Below, in pieces: positions 43,742 through 55,899 of a stretch of DNA of 64,000 nucleotides. A model generated the notes under the pieces. The model saw nothing but the letters and a program-made list of their open reading frames with translations. It made no database searches and was not told the origin of the DNA. The stretch is from positions 320,938,250 to 321,002,249 of the forward strand of contig JAUPFV010000001.1 in assembly GCA_036936605.1 (NCBI GenBank), read 5' to 3'. The stretch is from Limnanthes douglasii subsp. nivea (lineage: Eukaryota > Streptophyta > Magnoliopsida > Brassicales > Limnanthaceae). Made by a program: the position numbers and the translations under genes. The number at the start of each line of letters is the position of its first letter. The first letter of the stretch is position 1.

Positions 43742-46700
43742 TGATATCAGAACTGGTTCGATTTTTGGAATAATACGATTGATTTTTCCGTCATTTATGT
43801 TGTTTAGATTTGGTTTTTTTTATTTTATTTCGAATTTGTTTTTGTTTGGGAATTTACTTTCGCTTTGGTTTTAGAGATTGTTCTGATTTGATTTTGTTTC
43901 AGATCTAATATCGTTAGGAATCTGCTTTTGATGTTAGATATTGTATCAATTTAATTTTATTTTGGATCTATTTTCGCTTGTGAGTCTGCTTCCGCTTTGG
44001 TGTTTGAGAATATTTCGATTTTGTTTATTTCGGAACTGTCTTTGTTTGGAAATTTAGACTTCGTTTGTAGCAAATATCACAGGAAATGATTACTCTATGT
44101 AGTCTATAAGTACCCAACTCGATGGAAAAGCTATTCTTACTAGAGATATGTCATGAAAAATTTTCTTCGTAGCAAACACATCTAGGGATATGTTTCATGT
44201 ACAAAACTTCAAACTTCTGATACAACTAGTAATGAGAACTATGCTATGCTCCTTGAGACATGGGAGACAGATAACACGAAGATCATCACTTGGATCAATA
44301 TCTGTTGTAAATCAGTTAATTGGTACTCAGTTGGCTAAGTATGAACCAACAAAAGAGTTTTGGGATCACTTGGAAATATTGTATACTTAGTTCAATTTTA
44401 CTAGGCAATACCAGTTAGAAATTAATATATGTTCTTTACAGCAGAACGACTTGATTATTTCATATTTTATGTTGTCATGTCAGATTTGTGGGATCAATTG
44501 GCACTTACGGAATCTGCAGAATTGAAGGTATTCAAACCCTATGTTGCTAGAAGAGAAGAGAAGAGCAAAGATTAGTACTGTTTTATATGGCCTTACGCTC
44601 TGAGTTTGAAGGATAACATAGAACAGTTATTCATCGATCCCCTTTTCATACGGTAGATTCGGTTGTTCATGAGGTTATTGTAGAGGAAGCATGACTCAAA
44701 ACCTAAGTTGACAAGAGGTCCAAAGTGACCAATGCTTCTACTGTGTTTGATGTTCCAAGCCAGTCTAGACTAACACCTAGTAGAGCAAGGGTTTCATTTA
44801 ATGAGCGTGTATTTTGTAAAAATAAGAATCATTAGAAATCAAAATACCCAATACTGAGAGCAAAACAGCAACAATCCTCTCAGTAGCAAACACCTCAACG
44901 AGGATCTCCTCAACAACGTTCTTTTCAGCAACAATCATTTCAGCAACATACATGTCTTATTCAACAATTGCTTCGTCTATTTTGTCATCCACAATTTAAT
45001 ATTGTTGCAGCATCATTGGAATATAATGATAGCACCATGTTACCCTCTATAATGGACCTCCTATATTATGGAAACTCTTAGACAGTTTCATACTTCATGT
45101 CATGCAGCCATTCTTATGTCAATGTCTCACACAGGTCTATTTTCGTCTTCCACTTTAGGTATTCATTTATCTTTGTGGATTTTAGATTCTAGCGTGCCTC
45201 ACTATGTGTCTTTTTAGATGTCATTATTTGCTTTTTTGTCTCTTGTTTCACCAATATCAGTTTTGTCTGCCAGTGATATATCAATTTCAGTAGAGGGTGT
45301 TGGTTCTATTTTTACTCCTCATGTACCGCTTCCTGATGTTTATTATGTTCAAAAACTTTCTTTAAATCTTGTTTTAATCAATCAGTTGTGTAAAACTGAT
45401 CATTAGGTCTTCATTGTTTTATTATGTCTGTGTTATATAGGATCAACATACTCAAATCGTTATTGGCATAAGTCGTAGATTGGGAGAACTTTATATCTTG
45501 GATGAAGTTAAAGTCGTTAATGTCGCAGCTTCTAGTGTCGATTTGTATTCTTTTTGTTTGAGTATGTCGTTATTTATTTTTAATTCCGACATTCCCGTTT
45601 GGGACATGTTTTTGTGTCACGTCTAAATTTTTTAGTCTCCACATTTTTTAGGTCAATTAAACACTTGTAATATTGTTTTTATTGTAGTGGTTGTAAATTG
45701 GCAAAATTTTCTGCTTTACCGTTTAATCAAAGTGTCTTTAATTCTATTTCTTATTTTGATATTGTTCACTCTGATGTCTGGACTCCATTTTATGTCTCCA
45801 CAAAAGATGGTTCGTCCTATTATGTGATGATTATACTCGACACACTTGGGTTTATCTTACGAAATAAAGGTCAGATTTCCTTGGAATTCATAAAGAATTT
45901 TGGGCACTTGTTAAGACTCTACATCCTGTTGTAATAAAAATGCTTCAGGTGTGACTTAGATGGTGAATATACATCCAATTATTTCACTCAGTTACTTGAA
46001 TCTGATGGTACGATACATTAGTTCTTTTGTACTGATACCCCTCTGCAGAATGGTTAGAAAGAAAATATCGTCACCTTATTGAGACTGCTCGTTCTTTGCT
46101 TTTACCTGTTGCAGTTTCTACTGTTTTTTGGGAAGAAGAAATTTTGAATGTTGTATATGTGATTAATCGAATTCCAACTGCACATAATTTAGGGTGTCTC
46201 CCTTTCAGAAGTTATACGGACAACTCCCACATTATTCTTCCTTACTAGGGTTTGGATGACATGTTTTGTGTTTCATCATCATGTAGAATGCAAAACATTG
46301 GGTCATAAAACCGTTATATGTGTTTTTTTTGGGTTATGGTGTTAGACATAAAGGTTCTCGTTGTTTTGATTCCACCATTCCGAAACTTTATGTATCTCGA
46401 CATGTTATAATTCTTGAGCATATCCCGTTTTATTCGATTCTATCAAAATCACGTGATGTAACAATCATCGAACTTTGGATTTTTTATCCTTTTATAAATA
46501 ATAGCGACATACCCATTCTTATTGATGTACCAGCTCATGAGACATCGACGACAGTTGACACTACTTCTATTCCATGAATGCCTAAGTCAGGTCCTTCCTA
46601 TGGTTAACCAACAACTTCAACCCTCAGAAGATCTAGTCTTACAAGTAAGTTTACCAAACTGCCAGATTTTGCATATTTTTCTTATTCGACTCTTTTTCCT

Positions 46701-47960
46701 TCTTGCATAGCAAACATATATGATTTCTATGAACATCTGTCGCTTAAATAAGATCTTTGTGATCTTCGTTGACAAAATGCTATATTCGAGGAGCTTACTG
46801 CTCTTTATAAAACTCGTACATGAGATATAGTCGAACCTTTATCCAATAAGCATATAATTGGTTCTCGTTGGGTTTTTACAATTAAAAAACAATGTTTGAT
46901 GGGTCTGTTAAAAGATATAAGGCCCATCTTGTAGCAAGAGAGTATTCATAAATGTATGGTATGGATTATGAGAGATATTTGCCACAGTGGTAAAAATTAT
47001 GACAGTTCATACTCTTATTGAAGTTGCATTCGTTCGCCAACAAAAGATCTTCTAACTGGATGTCAAAAATGTGTTTTTGAATGGTGATCTTCATGAGGAG
47101 GTTTACATGACTCATCCCCTGGGTTTCGCTCACTGACCAGGTGAAGTCTTTCGATTTATTAAAGCTTTGTACAGTCTAAAACAAGCTCATCGTGCTTGGC
47201 TTAAGAAATTTTATATGGCTATTACTTCACTTGGTTTTCTTGCTAGTAATCATGATTCAGCCTTGTTTATCAGATATGTGAGTGCAAGATGAATTGTTTT
47301 ATACCTGTATGTAGATTATATGATCATTACAGATGATAATTTTGATGGCATTGAGGCACTGAAATGTGATAAAAGAAATGGGACTATTATGTTATTTTTT
47401 AGGTATTGAGGTGACTCAATCTCCAAAAGGTTATATCTTCTCTCAGATATATATATTCCAAGCAAGCACGAATTTTTGATAACAGGGCGGTTGATACCCG
47501 TCTTGAAACCAATACTCGGTATTCTTAAACTGATGGTGTTCCTTTGTCAGGCCCAACTCTATATTGTACTCTCGTTAGGAGCTTTTATATCTTACAGTTT
47601 TTTGTCAATATATAGCTTATGTTGTGTATGTGGTTGGTCAGTTTGTTACTACTCCTACATTCGTCCATTGAGGGTTTGTTTTTCGAATATTGAGATATAT
47701 TTGTGGCACTCAATTCTAGAGCATATTATTTCCTTCGACCTCTTCATTTGAACTGTGTGCCTATAATGATGTTGATTGGGATAGTGATCCTCGTGATTGA
47801 AAATATACTACTGGTTTTTATGTTTTCCGTTGATATTCATTAATATCATAGAAAACAACAAACAATATGTTGTCTCTATATCTTACACTAAACTGAGTAT
47901 CGTGTTATAGATGTGACCACATGTGAGATTCGTATGGCGATCTTCCTAAGAAGAAAAATG
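43742..47960 (+). pseudogene. Decayed copia element body
   Basis: Read upward on plus in changing frames: gag (NQLIGTQLAKYEPTKEFWD, about 44310-44370), a protease site (LWILDSSVPHYVS near 45180, worn from D-S-G-A), VPLPDVYYVQKLSLNLVLIN, integrase (SYFDIVHSDVWTPFYVST near 45760 with a first catalytic Asp, then a poor core), a hinge near 46340-46900, RT (GSRWVFTIKK near 46870, later a worn VDVKNVFLNGDLHEEVYM equivalent and LYSLKQAHRAWLKKFY) and RNase H fragments to about 47950. Stops are dense, so it is an old copy. It begins about 95 bp after the hydrolase stop codon. Confidence 0.75.
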
Positions 47961-48042
47961 AGAACATTGGTCAGACAAAGCAGAGTTCCCGTCAGGCAGA
48001 ATATTTTATATGTTGTTTCTTTAAAAAAGAAAGACCCCATGC

Positions 48043-49612
48043 TTGACAACCTCCTTGAATAAATCATCTGCTATCGATACATCTGGGAAAAAGAAAATTT
48101 CCACCTCTCTGGATAAACAAGACTTTGGTGATAATAATCAAGACCATACCGTCAAGAAAAAACCCATTACTCCCTCTAAAAGAATTGTTATTAAAGAAAA
48201 CTCTTCTATTATACCCTATGATCCCCAACAAAGGAAAAATACCTGCTAATACTGAAACACCTCTTGACCAACAAAAAAGAAAATAAAAATTTATCATTCC
48301 CAACAAACCAATCAACTTAGACCCTTACCAAAATAAAGAAAAAGGTTCAGGTTCCTCGGGTACTTCAAGTCAAAATGACAATCCTCCTATTGCTCCTGTT
48401 GCTACATCCTCCAATTGTTAATCCCTCAGATAAACGAGTAATGCCTATTGGAAGCCTTGATCAACACCCTAGCACAAAAATTGTTCAAAGTCCATCGATA
48501 CTGATTCCCGTGAACAACTTAAACATTACGCTAATTTAATGCATTATAATAGCATGAGCATGGCTGACATCTTGCAAATGCATCTTAAACTTCACATAGA
48601 GGTTACTTTTACACACGTTATTTTTATTACAATTTTTATTTGAGATTATTTTACTGATTACTCTTTTCTTTTCTCTTTTTAGATTTACCACAACTCGATT
48701 GTTCTTGCTTACCAGTCAATAACCGCATCAGATATTGATAAAATGCATAATCATAAGTCAAGGTCGATGGTGTTAGGATCGATCATATTTTACCAAAGAT
48801 TTGGCTAAATTCCAAAAGGAGTAGTCTGCTTCGAAGCAACACTCTGATAAGCTGACCAAATAAAAAATTGTAAAAGATAATCTAGTTGCTGCCTTATCTG
48901 CAGAACATGATAATTTAAAAAAAGGAAACTTCATAGTTAATTTCTCAAAGGACAGAATTTATTACTCAAATCACCAACCAACTCTCTTTAAATAAAGAGC
49001 TTATCTCTTAGAATGTCTATTTAAGTAAAGCTAGCGCTAGTTTATCAATTCATCTTAATACTATGACTACTACTCATTTATGATAACACTAGTTTGAAAT
49101 TTGAAAATGCTGCTTTGGAGTCTGATGTCAAAATACTTGAGGAGAAGCTAACTAGTTTTAAAGTGAAGAAGGCTGAAGAAATTTTAAAATATGTGAACGA
49201 TGTTGTAAGATATGTTAGAAAGAAATTCATGAATAAAATGTTTAAAATAACGATGGAAAAAGATAGAGGAATTATAGTTGTTGCTACAAACATGTTGACA
49301 GGTATTGAGAAATAAACTATTCTAAAACTTTGGCAGAATAATCCTAACATGGTTTTAGAAAATCTTATACATAAAAACATTAAGGATGAACATCATATGT
49401 CATTTGAGAAAGATGATATTGATGAAGGTTCCACTGATGATGAGATTATCATATTGCCAACCCTTTCGCTTCTGTTAGAAATGAAGATAATTATATCAAC
49501 ACAACCCTTTCTCGTGCCAACCCTCCAAAAGGAAATTCTCCTTGTTATATTTTTAAAAAAAATAAGTGTGTTACTCTTTAAACTTTATATTTTGTCTGTT
49601 GTACTTTCCTGA
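48043..49612 (+). pseudogene. Relic of Tat antisense gene (coiled-coil part)
   Basis: A low-grade plus-strand frame with a Lys/Ser/Asp-rich start (SGKKKISTSLDKQDFGDNN) and, near 49095-49250, a coiled coil (FENAALESDVKILEEKLTSF). An acidic end follows (DDIDEGSTDDEI). It lies just beyond the integrase end of a minus-strand Tat relic, exactly where the antisense gene lies in the element at 181-10422, and has the same order of basic linker, coiled coil and acidic tail. No sequence identity strong enough to be certain. Confidence 0.5.
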
Positions 49613-49740
49613 GGACCGTTGGATGGTTTATTGCATTCCTTAACTGTTTACTCCAGGTTTAATCTTTTACTCCTCTTATTTAGGTAAAATATTCCTTATA
49701 TTTGATTTATTGTGAGGATCATTATGTATGTTTGACTTTT

Positions 49741-50100
49741 TAGGTCAGAGCACAGTACGGCCACTTGCGTTCCCGATGATTTTTAAACCATATGCCTAGT
49801 TATTTTGACCATTTCGATTATTTGATATTTTAAGTTAGAGCACAATATGACTACTTGCGTTCTTAATGGTTGTTCGAGTATATGCCTGGTTATTTTAACC
49901 ATTTCCCTTATTTGATATTTTAAGTCAAGGCATAGTATGGTTATTTGCGTTCCCAATGGCTTTTCAACCATAGGCTTGATTATTTTAACTATTTCCCCTA
50001 TTTGACATCTTAAGTCATGGCACGGTATGGCCATTTGCATTCCTAATCTTTTTTCAACCGTATACCTAGTTATTTAACAATTTCTCTTATTTCTCGAAAC
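49741..50100. repeat. 90-bp tandem repeat, four copies
   Basis: Units begin TAGGTCAGAGCACAGTACGG, TAAGTTAGAGCACAATATG, TAAGTCAAGGCATAGTATGG and TAAGTCATGGCACGGTATGG at 49741, 49831, 49921 and 50011: exactly 90 bp apart. Each includes TTGCGTTCC(T)AATG and CC(A/G)TATGCCT. It lies in the 3' non-coding part of the minus-strand Tat relic. Confidence 0.93.
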
Positions 50101-50312
50101 ATATCGGATCATCTTTTGTGTAACTTTCCTATCTGATTGGTTGGTCTTTATAACAGAGATATTTGCTTGTTTTCTCCTTCTCAAATATCTAACTCTTCCA
50201 TTTACTAATAAAAAAACATTTTGTTTATCTCAAAAGAAACTTATTTATTATTAGCTTATAATATGACTCATTAAATCGCGCCACAAAGAAGGAAAAATAT
50301 TACATATATATA

Positions 50313-53300
50313 TTACATATTTCCCTTATACCACTTTAGATGACTAATTTTACATGGGTGCTTTAAAATATTTCCATCCAGATCATCTAGCCGATACGCT
50401 TGATAATGCCTAGTGGAAATAACTATATACGGCTCATCCCCATTTGGAGCAAGCTTCCCTGCATTCTTATCTTTCGACCTTTGAAAGAATTTCTTCATAA
50501 CTAGGTTGCTTTTTTTAGAGTTCTGGCCTCTAGTTTTAAATCAAATTATATCTTTGTCAAACTCTTGTAATGTTATGCTCTAGCATGCACCTAATCTTTT
50601 TCATTTTTTAAACAAATCAATAATTATTTGCCTTCCCTTATGGTTATCTTCTTCCGAATAATTGAGTATTCTGTGATTAGGAATGATTATTTTTGCGAGG
50701 ACTACCTATTCCATACCTTATACCAATAAAAAAAATTTCTTAGTAGTTGATTTGGGAGTTGTTCTGCAAGCTAATAATACCTAAGTTAACTTATTAGGTC
50801 ATTTTCATTTAGCTCTCTCTAATTTTGTTTTTCTTTATTTCATCCATCATTGATAAAATTATCAACTTCTTGAGCTTTGAATACTATTTGTGATTTATAT
50901 AAAATTTTATGTTCTCCTAATTTGACTGACCATGGAGTGAGCCTTCCTGAAATATCTGATTTCTGCAAAACATTTCTCAAATAAAACGAAATTCTTACAA
51001 CAATAGTGTGACTCTGAACATATAGTCTAATTTTTCTAGCAACCACAAGCAAAGCCAAAGCTCATTTTTCCAAATTCAAATATCTTTGTTCTGCATCAGT
51101 CAAAATCTTGCTTACATAATATATTGGTTTTTGAACTTTTCCCTCTTCTCTAACTAGCACTGACAGCAAAATCGGATACAAAAAATATAAATATAAGAAC
51201 TCACCTCTTATTGGAGCCGATAAAATTTATAGTGAAGTCAAAAACTCCTTAAAATCATTAAAGGCTTTGTCGCAATCATCATTCCACTTAAACAACTTCA
51301 AAGAAACAATTATGTATATCAGATACTTTAGAGAAATCTTGATAATGCCGCCAAGCGCCTTGTTAACCTCTGAACTTCTTTAACGATCTTTGTTGGCTCC
51401 ATGTTCAAAAATTCCTTCAATCACTTAGGTTGAGCTTCAATACCATTCTTACTAACTACATAACCGATAAATTTTCCACTTCGCACACTAAAAGAACATT
51501 TCAAATGATTAAACCTAAGATTATATCGCCTTAATTTCTTGAATATCTCAGAATATACTTTGACCTGCTGATCTTTACTATTTCTTTTCACTATCATATC
51601 ATCTATATAATCTTTCATTTTCTTACTCATCATATTCTCAAAAATTCAATTAACCAGCCTTTGATAGGTTTCCCTCGCATTCTTCAACCCAAAAGGCATA
51701 ACTTGGTAACAATATAAACCTCTGTCAGTCTGAAAATCGTATCTTCTTTATCATTATAAGGCCTATGAATTTGATTATATCCAAAATATACATCCATAAA
51801 TGAAAGAAAGTCATGCCCTGAGGCAGCATTCACTAACTTATCAATACTAGACAATAAGAAATCATCATTTGGACACGCTCTTTTAAGATCAATGGAATCT
51901 ATGCACATCCGTCATTGCCCGTTCTTTTTATTTACTAGTACTAGATTAACAACCTACGTTGGGTATCTCAATTCCCTGATATTCCTGAGTTTCAAAATAT
52001 TATTTACCTCTTTAACAACTACTTCTGCTTTTTTTAGGAGAGAAATCCCTTCTTTTATAACGATCCGGCCTCAGTCTTATGTCAATTGATAATTTGTGGC
52101 AATTAACATATACACTAACCCCTGAAACATCACTAAGCCCAAGCAAAAATGTCAAAATTTAGTTTTAAAAGTTTTATCAACTTCATTTTAAAATCCAGAT
52201 TCAAAAAACTTCCAATTTGCACTATCTGGCCATCTTTTATTACTTCCTCGGTTACTTCACTCAATAAATCCTCACACTGTATTTCTTCCCTAGGGTCATC
52301 AAATTATTTTTCACACTCAATGTTCTTATCTTGTTGACGACTATCCTCTTCTCTTTTGACTGCTATGCTTCGACTTATTCAGTTTCAACAAAATTTCATA
52401 ACAACTTCTTGTTGTTCTTTGATTCCCCCTAATTATACCGACTGATCCTCCTACAAGATACTTTAACAATGCCTGGAAGTGCAAACCGGTTATAAGGATT
52501 GGTTTTATCAGAGTTCATGAATAAACTCCTTACTATATTTTCATTGTTGTTGTAGCCTACAATCAGTTCAAACCGAAGTATTCCCTTCATAGCTAGCGCT
52601 ACCTATCAGTCGGTTTGTATGGAGGTACACCTTGTATTTGATTATAATAACTTTTAAAAATGATATTAGCTGAACTTTGATTATTGATCAAAACTCTAGA
52701 TATCAGCACTTCATCAATGTCTAAAGTTATTATTAAAGTATCTTCATGGGGAGTCACGACTCTTCTTAAATCACGATCTTTGAATGTCAAATCAACCACT
52801 GGCTTACGATAGTGATGGTACGATGACTCTTCAACCAGACGAATTTATAAATCCCCTTTATGTTTTTTTTCCTTGAAGATGAATCATTTCTTAACATCAT
52901 ATCCGCCCCCATAAATGATAAAAATGTGTTACTGTTTCCCTTATCTTCTCTTCTCCTACCTTCATCTCCATCTTTATATTCTTATTTACTCTTCAATTTT
53001 CTCCCTCTCTTCTGCTTTGATGACTGTATAAAATATTTGTAATCAATAAGTCTCTGGATCTCGTCTCACAAATGCCAAAATTCGATAGTAGGATGTCCAT
53101 GCTTATTGTGGAAAACAAGAAATAACCTTTGCGGCCTATCATTACCCGAAGCCATCATCAATCGATGAGGGTTATATTTTGACCACCCTTTTCTCTTATA
53201 GAAAATAACCAGAGTATTCTCGATTATACGGGTATATTTTTTAGTTAGATTATCATAATACAAGAAATTTGATCTGTTAGATGGTCATCTTTACCCCTCA

Positions 53301-53870
53301 CCATGTTTAAAGTTTTCCATCTTCTTTTGCTCGGGTAATACAATTTTAGAATCTTGAATTTTAGGAACAGGTGAGGCTTCTTTCTTACAATATTCAAGCC
53401 TAATTTTTTTTTCTGACCTTTCCAAAATATCATTCAATTCTTCTATATGAAACCTTATCAGATCTTTGTACACCTTTCTCTCATAATCCAAACCTCTTTT
53501 AAGTGCAGCCCATCAGCTCGTTTTTTACTTTTAACCAAACTATTCACTTATTTTACAAACCTTCGAACATAAATCTTCAATGACTCCCGTATCTTCTTGT
53601 ACATGCTCATAATTGAATCAATATCCTTCTTGTTTTCTCAGTTACTTATAAAATTGTTCATAAAAGCTCTCTACTGTTCTTCAAAGTTTCGAATTGATCC
53701 TTCTCGAAAGCTATTGAACAAACCCAAAGTGTTTCCCTTAAAAATCATAGATAACGCTCTACATAACAACACATTATCGGGATTGAATCTCATCATCATG
53801 CTCCTAAATTGTTCCAAGTGATGCTCAGAATCCCATAAACCATCGTAGGTTGCCATCATAAACATATCAA
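50313..53870 (-). pseudogene. Decayed Tat-type gypsy gag-pol
   Basis: Read downward from about 53865: gag (MATYDGLWDSEHHLEQF, LLCRALSMIF), zinc knuckle (FHNKHGHPTIEFWHL, worn), protease (SRVLINNQSSANIIF near 52690, active-site Asp changed), RT (MCIDSIDLKRACPNDDF, FLSFMDVYFGYNQI, YIDDMIVKRNSK, GYVVSKNGIEAQPK), RNase H end and linker (VKLGEHKILYKSQIVFKAQ) and integrase C-terminus (GKLAPNGDEPYIV, LKHPCKISHLKWY) ending near 50313. Second RNase H and most of the integrase core are deleted between about 50840 and 50780. The linker in front of the lost part marks it as Tat. Confidence 0.75.
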
Positions 53871-54703
53871 ATTTCCTTAGAATTATCCCCTAAAGAATCT
53901 TCTTAACAAATTGAGATTCTTGGATCATATAGTCGTCGTAGATTGCCATCGTTCATTCTCAAGCTTTTTTATTTGTACCCAACTTCATTTTTTATATTTT
54001 TCTATTTCGTTATCAAATTACTCGACTAAACTTTGATATTAGAATTTTTTCCATTTTTATTTTTTCACTTTTATTTTATTGCTCTCTTCTAACTGAATAA
54101 TGGCCCTTTGTTTTCCTTCCATGAAATTCATCTATCTTTATTTTGTTTTTAGCATGATTGGCCTTGCTGTATTTCACATTCAACTTCATTTTTCCTTTGT
54201 TTTTCGAAACCATTTCTTCTGATAACAACTATAACACTTCTATTTATCTTTCCATTTTTTTTGCTTCACGATCTCTCTCAGATTTTATAGAATTTGATTT
54301 AGCTTGTTCTTGTTTCATTTATTCAATCTAAAGCTCTAGAATCTGTATACTAGAATGCGTAAATAGAATACCTTGATTTTGAATGTTTTCACCTTGAGCC
54401 GATGTAAAATAACCATGTGCACGAGTTACCGATCTGGTTGGATGATTTACCTTTGGTATAACTACTACCGGAGTCCTCTACTTTTGAATTATTGGAATAC
54501 GACACCAACTGTCATACCATAAGGTTGAACTTGCTCTGGATTACCTCTACCAGTTGATAAACTTGTTATAATCCCTGGAAGAGATCGAATCATTCGAATC
54601 ATTGAAGTCTCTCTTTCAATTCATGGTCTTATCATCATCATTGGTACTTGCTTAAGAAATTTAATCTTTGAAAATAAAATTTCCCACGAAAGGAGCCAAA
54701 CTT

Positions 54704-55800
54704 TGATGAGGGAAAATCTTTATCAAATGTTAAGCCAAAGTAATGAATTGCAATTAGAAAATAATAACTCACAATTAATTGCTTTTCTCTCTCTTTATTC
54801 ATGTGGTCTCCTCAAATTGAGATTTTAGTCTTTATCTGTATAATTTACGTTTTTATTTCCTCCAATCAATATATTACATGTATCACAACAGATAACCTAT
54901 CTTGAGGATCTATTGAATACTGACACGTATTTTTCAACTGTAACTTTCCCACTCTTTTGTATCACTTTATATTTCCATCACAACCTTCAGATATAGTTAT
55001 TTGAAAGGATCTCGTCTTCTTAATTTCATTTAACTATTGTATAAATACTTCGTCAAGATCTGTGGCTAAAGCTTTTTAGATGACTCTCAGTCCTCGTCTT
55101 CTTACTTCCAGTTATCTCTCGTCTAAATATTAATTTACGATCATCGTCTAAAGTCTTTTAGATGTCCTTCGACTAAAGTTCTTTGGAAGACCCTCGTCTT
55201 TTTACATTCTTTAGCCCATCATCTAAATATTTAATTACGATCATGGGTTAAGTCTTTTAACTGTAACTTTCCTGCTCTTTTATATCACTTTATATTTCCA
55301 TCACAATCCTCAGTTAGAGTTATTTGAAAGGATCTCATCTTTTTACTTTCATTTAACTCTTGTATAAATAATTCTTTAAGATCTGTGGCTAAAGCCTTTT
55401 AGATGACTCTCAGTTAAAAGTTCTTTGAAAGACTCTCGTCTTCTTACTTCCAGTTATCTCTCATCTATATACTCATTTACGATCATCGTCTAAAGTCTTT
55501 TAGATGACCTTCGACTAAAGTTCTTTGGAAGACCATCTTTTTTTTACTTCCGGTTATATTTCGTCTTAATACTCATTTACGATCATCGTCTAAAGTTTTT
55601 AGATGAAGTTCGACTAAAGTTCTTTGGAATACCCTCATCTTCTTACATTCGTTATCCCATCATCTAAATACTTATTTATGATCATGGGCTAAAGTCTTTT
55701 AGAGGACCCTGGTCTATTTATCTATGTTTTTTGTCATTTGTTTGTTTTTATTCCTTTTATTTAGAATCCTCTTCTTTGCTGCATCTTATCCCCTTATTAG
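54704..55800 (-). repeat. LTR region with 323-bp internal duplication
   Basis: On minus the LTR ends CCCTCATCA (54704 in plus), followed by AAG and TTTGGCTCCTTTCGTGGG, a likely primer site in front of the gag relic. Within the LTR, ACTGTAACTTTCC...TATTTCCATCACAA begins at 54937 and 55260, a 323-bp direct duplication. Phrases such as GATCATCGTCTAAAGTCTTTT recur further at about 55140, 55480 and 55580. The outer end is not clear and the extent is approximate. Confidence 0.6.
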
Positions 55801-55899
55801 ATTTTAATATGAATATGACTCGTCAATATAATAAATATATATTACCTATATGATATATCTTTATCATAAGCTAACCAACCTAGATTTTTGTATTATGAT

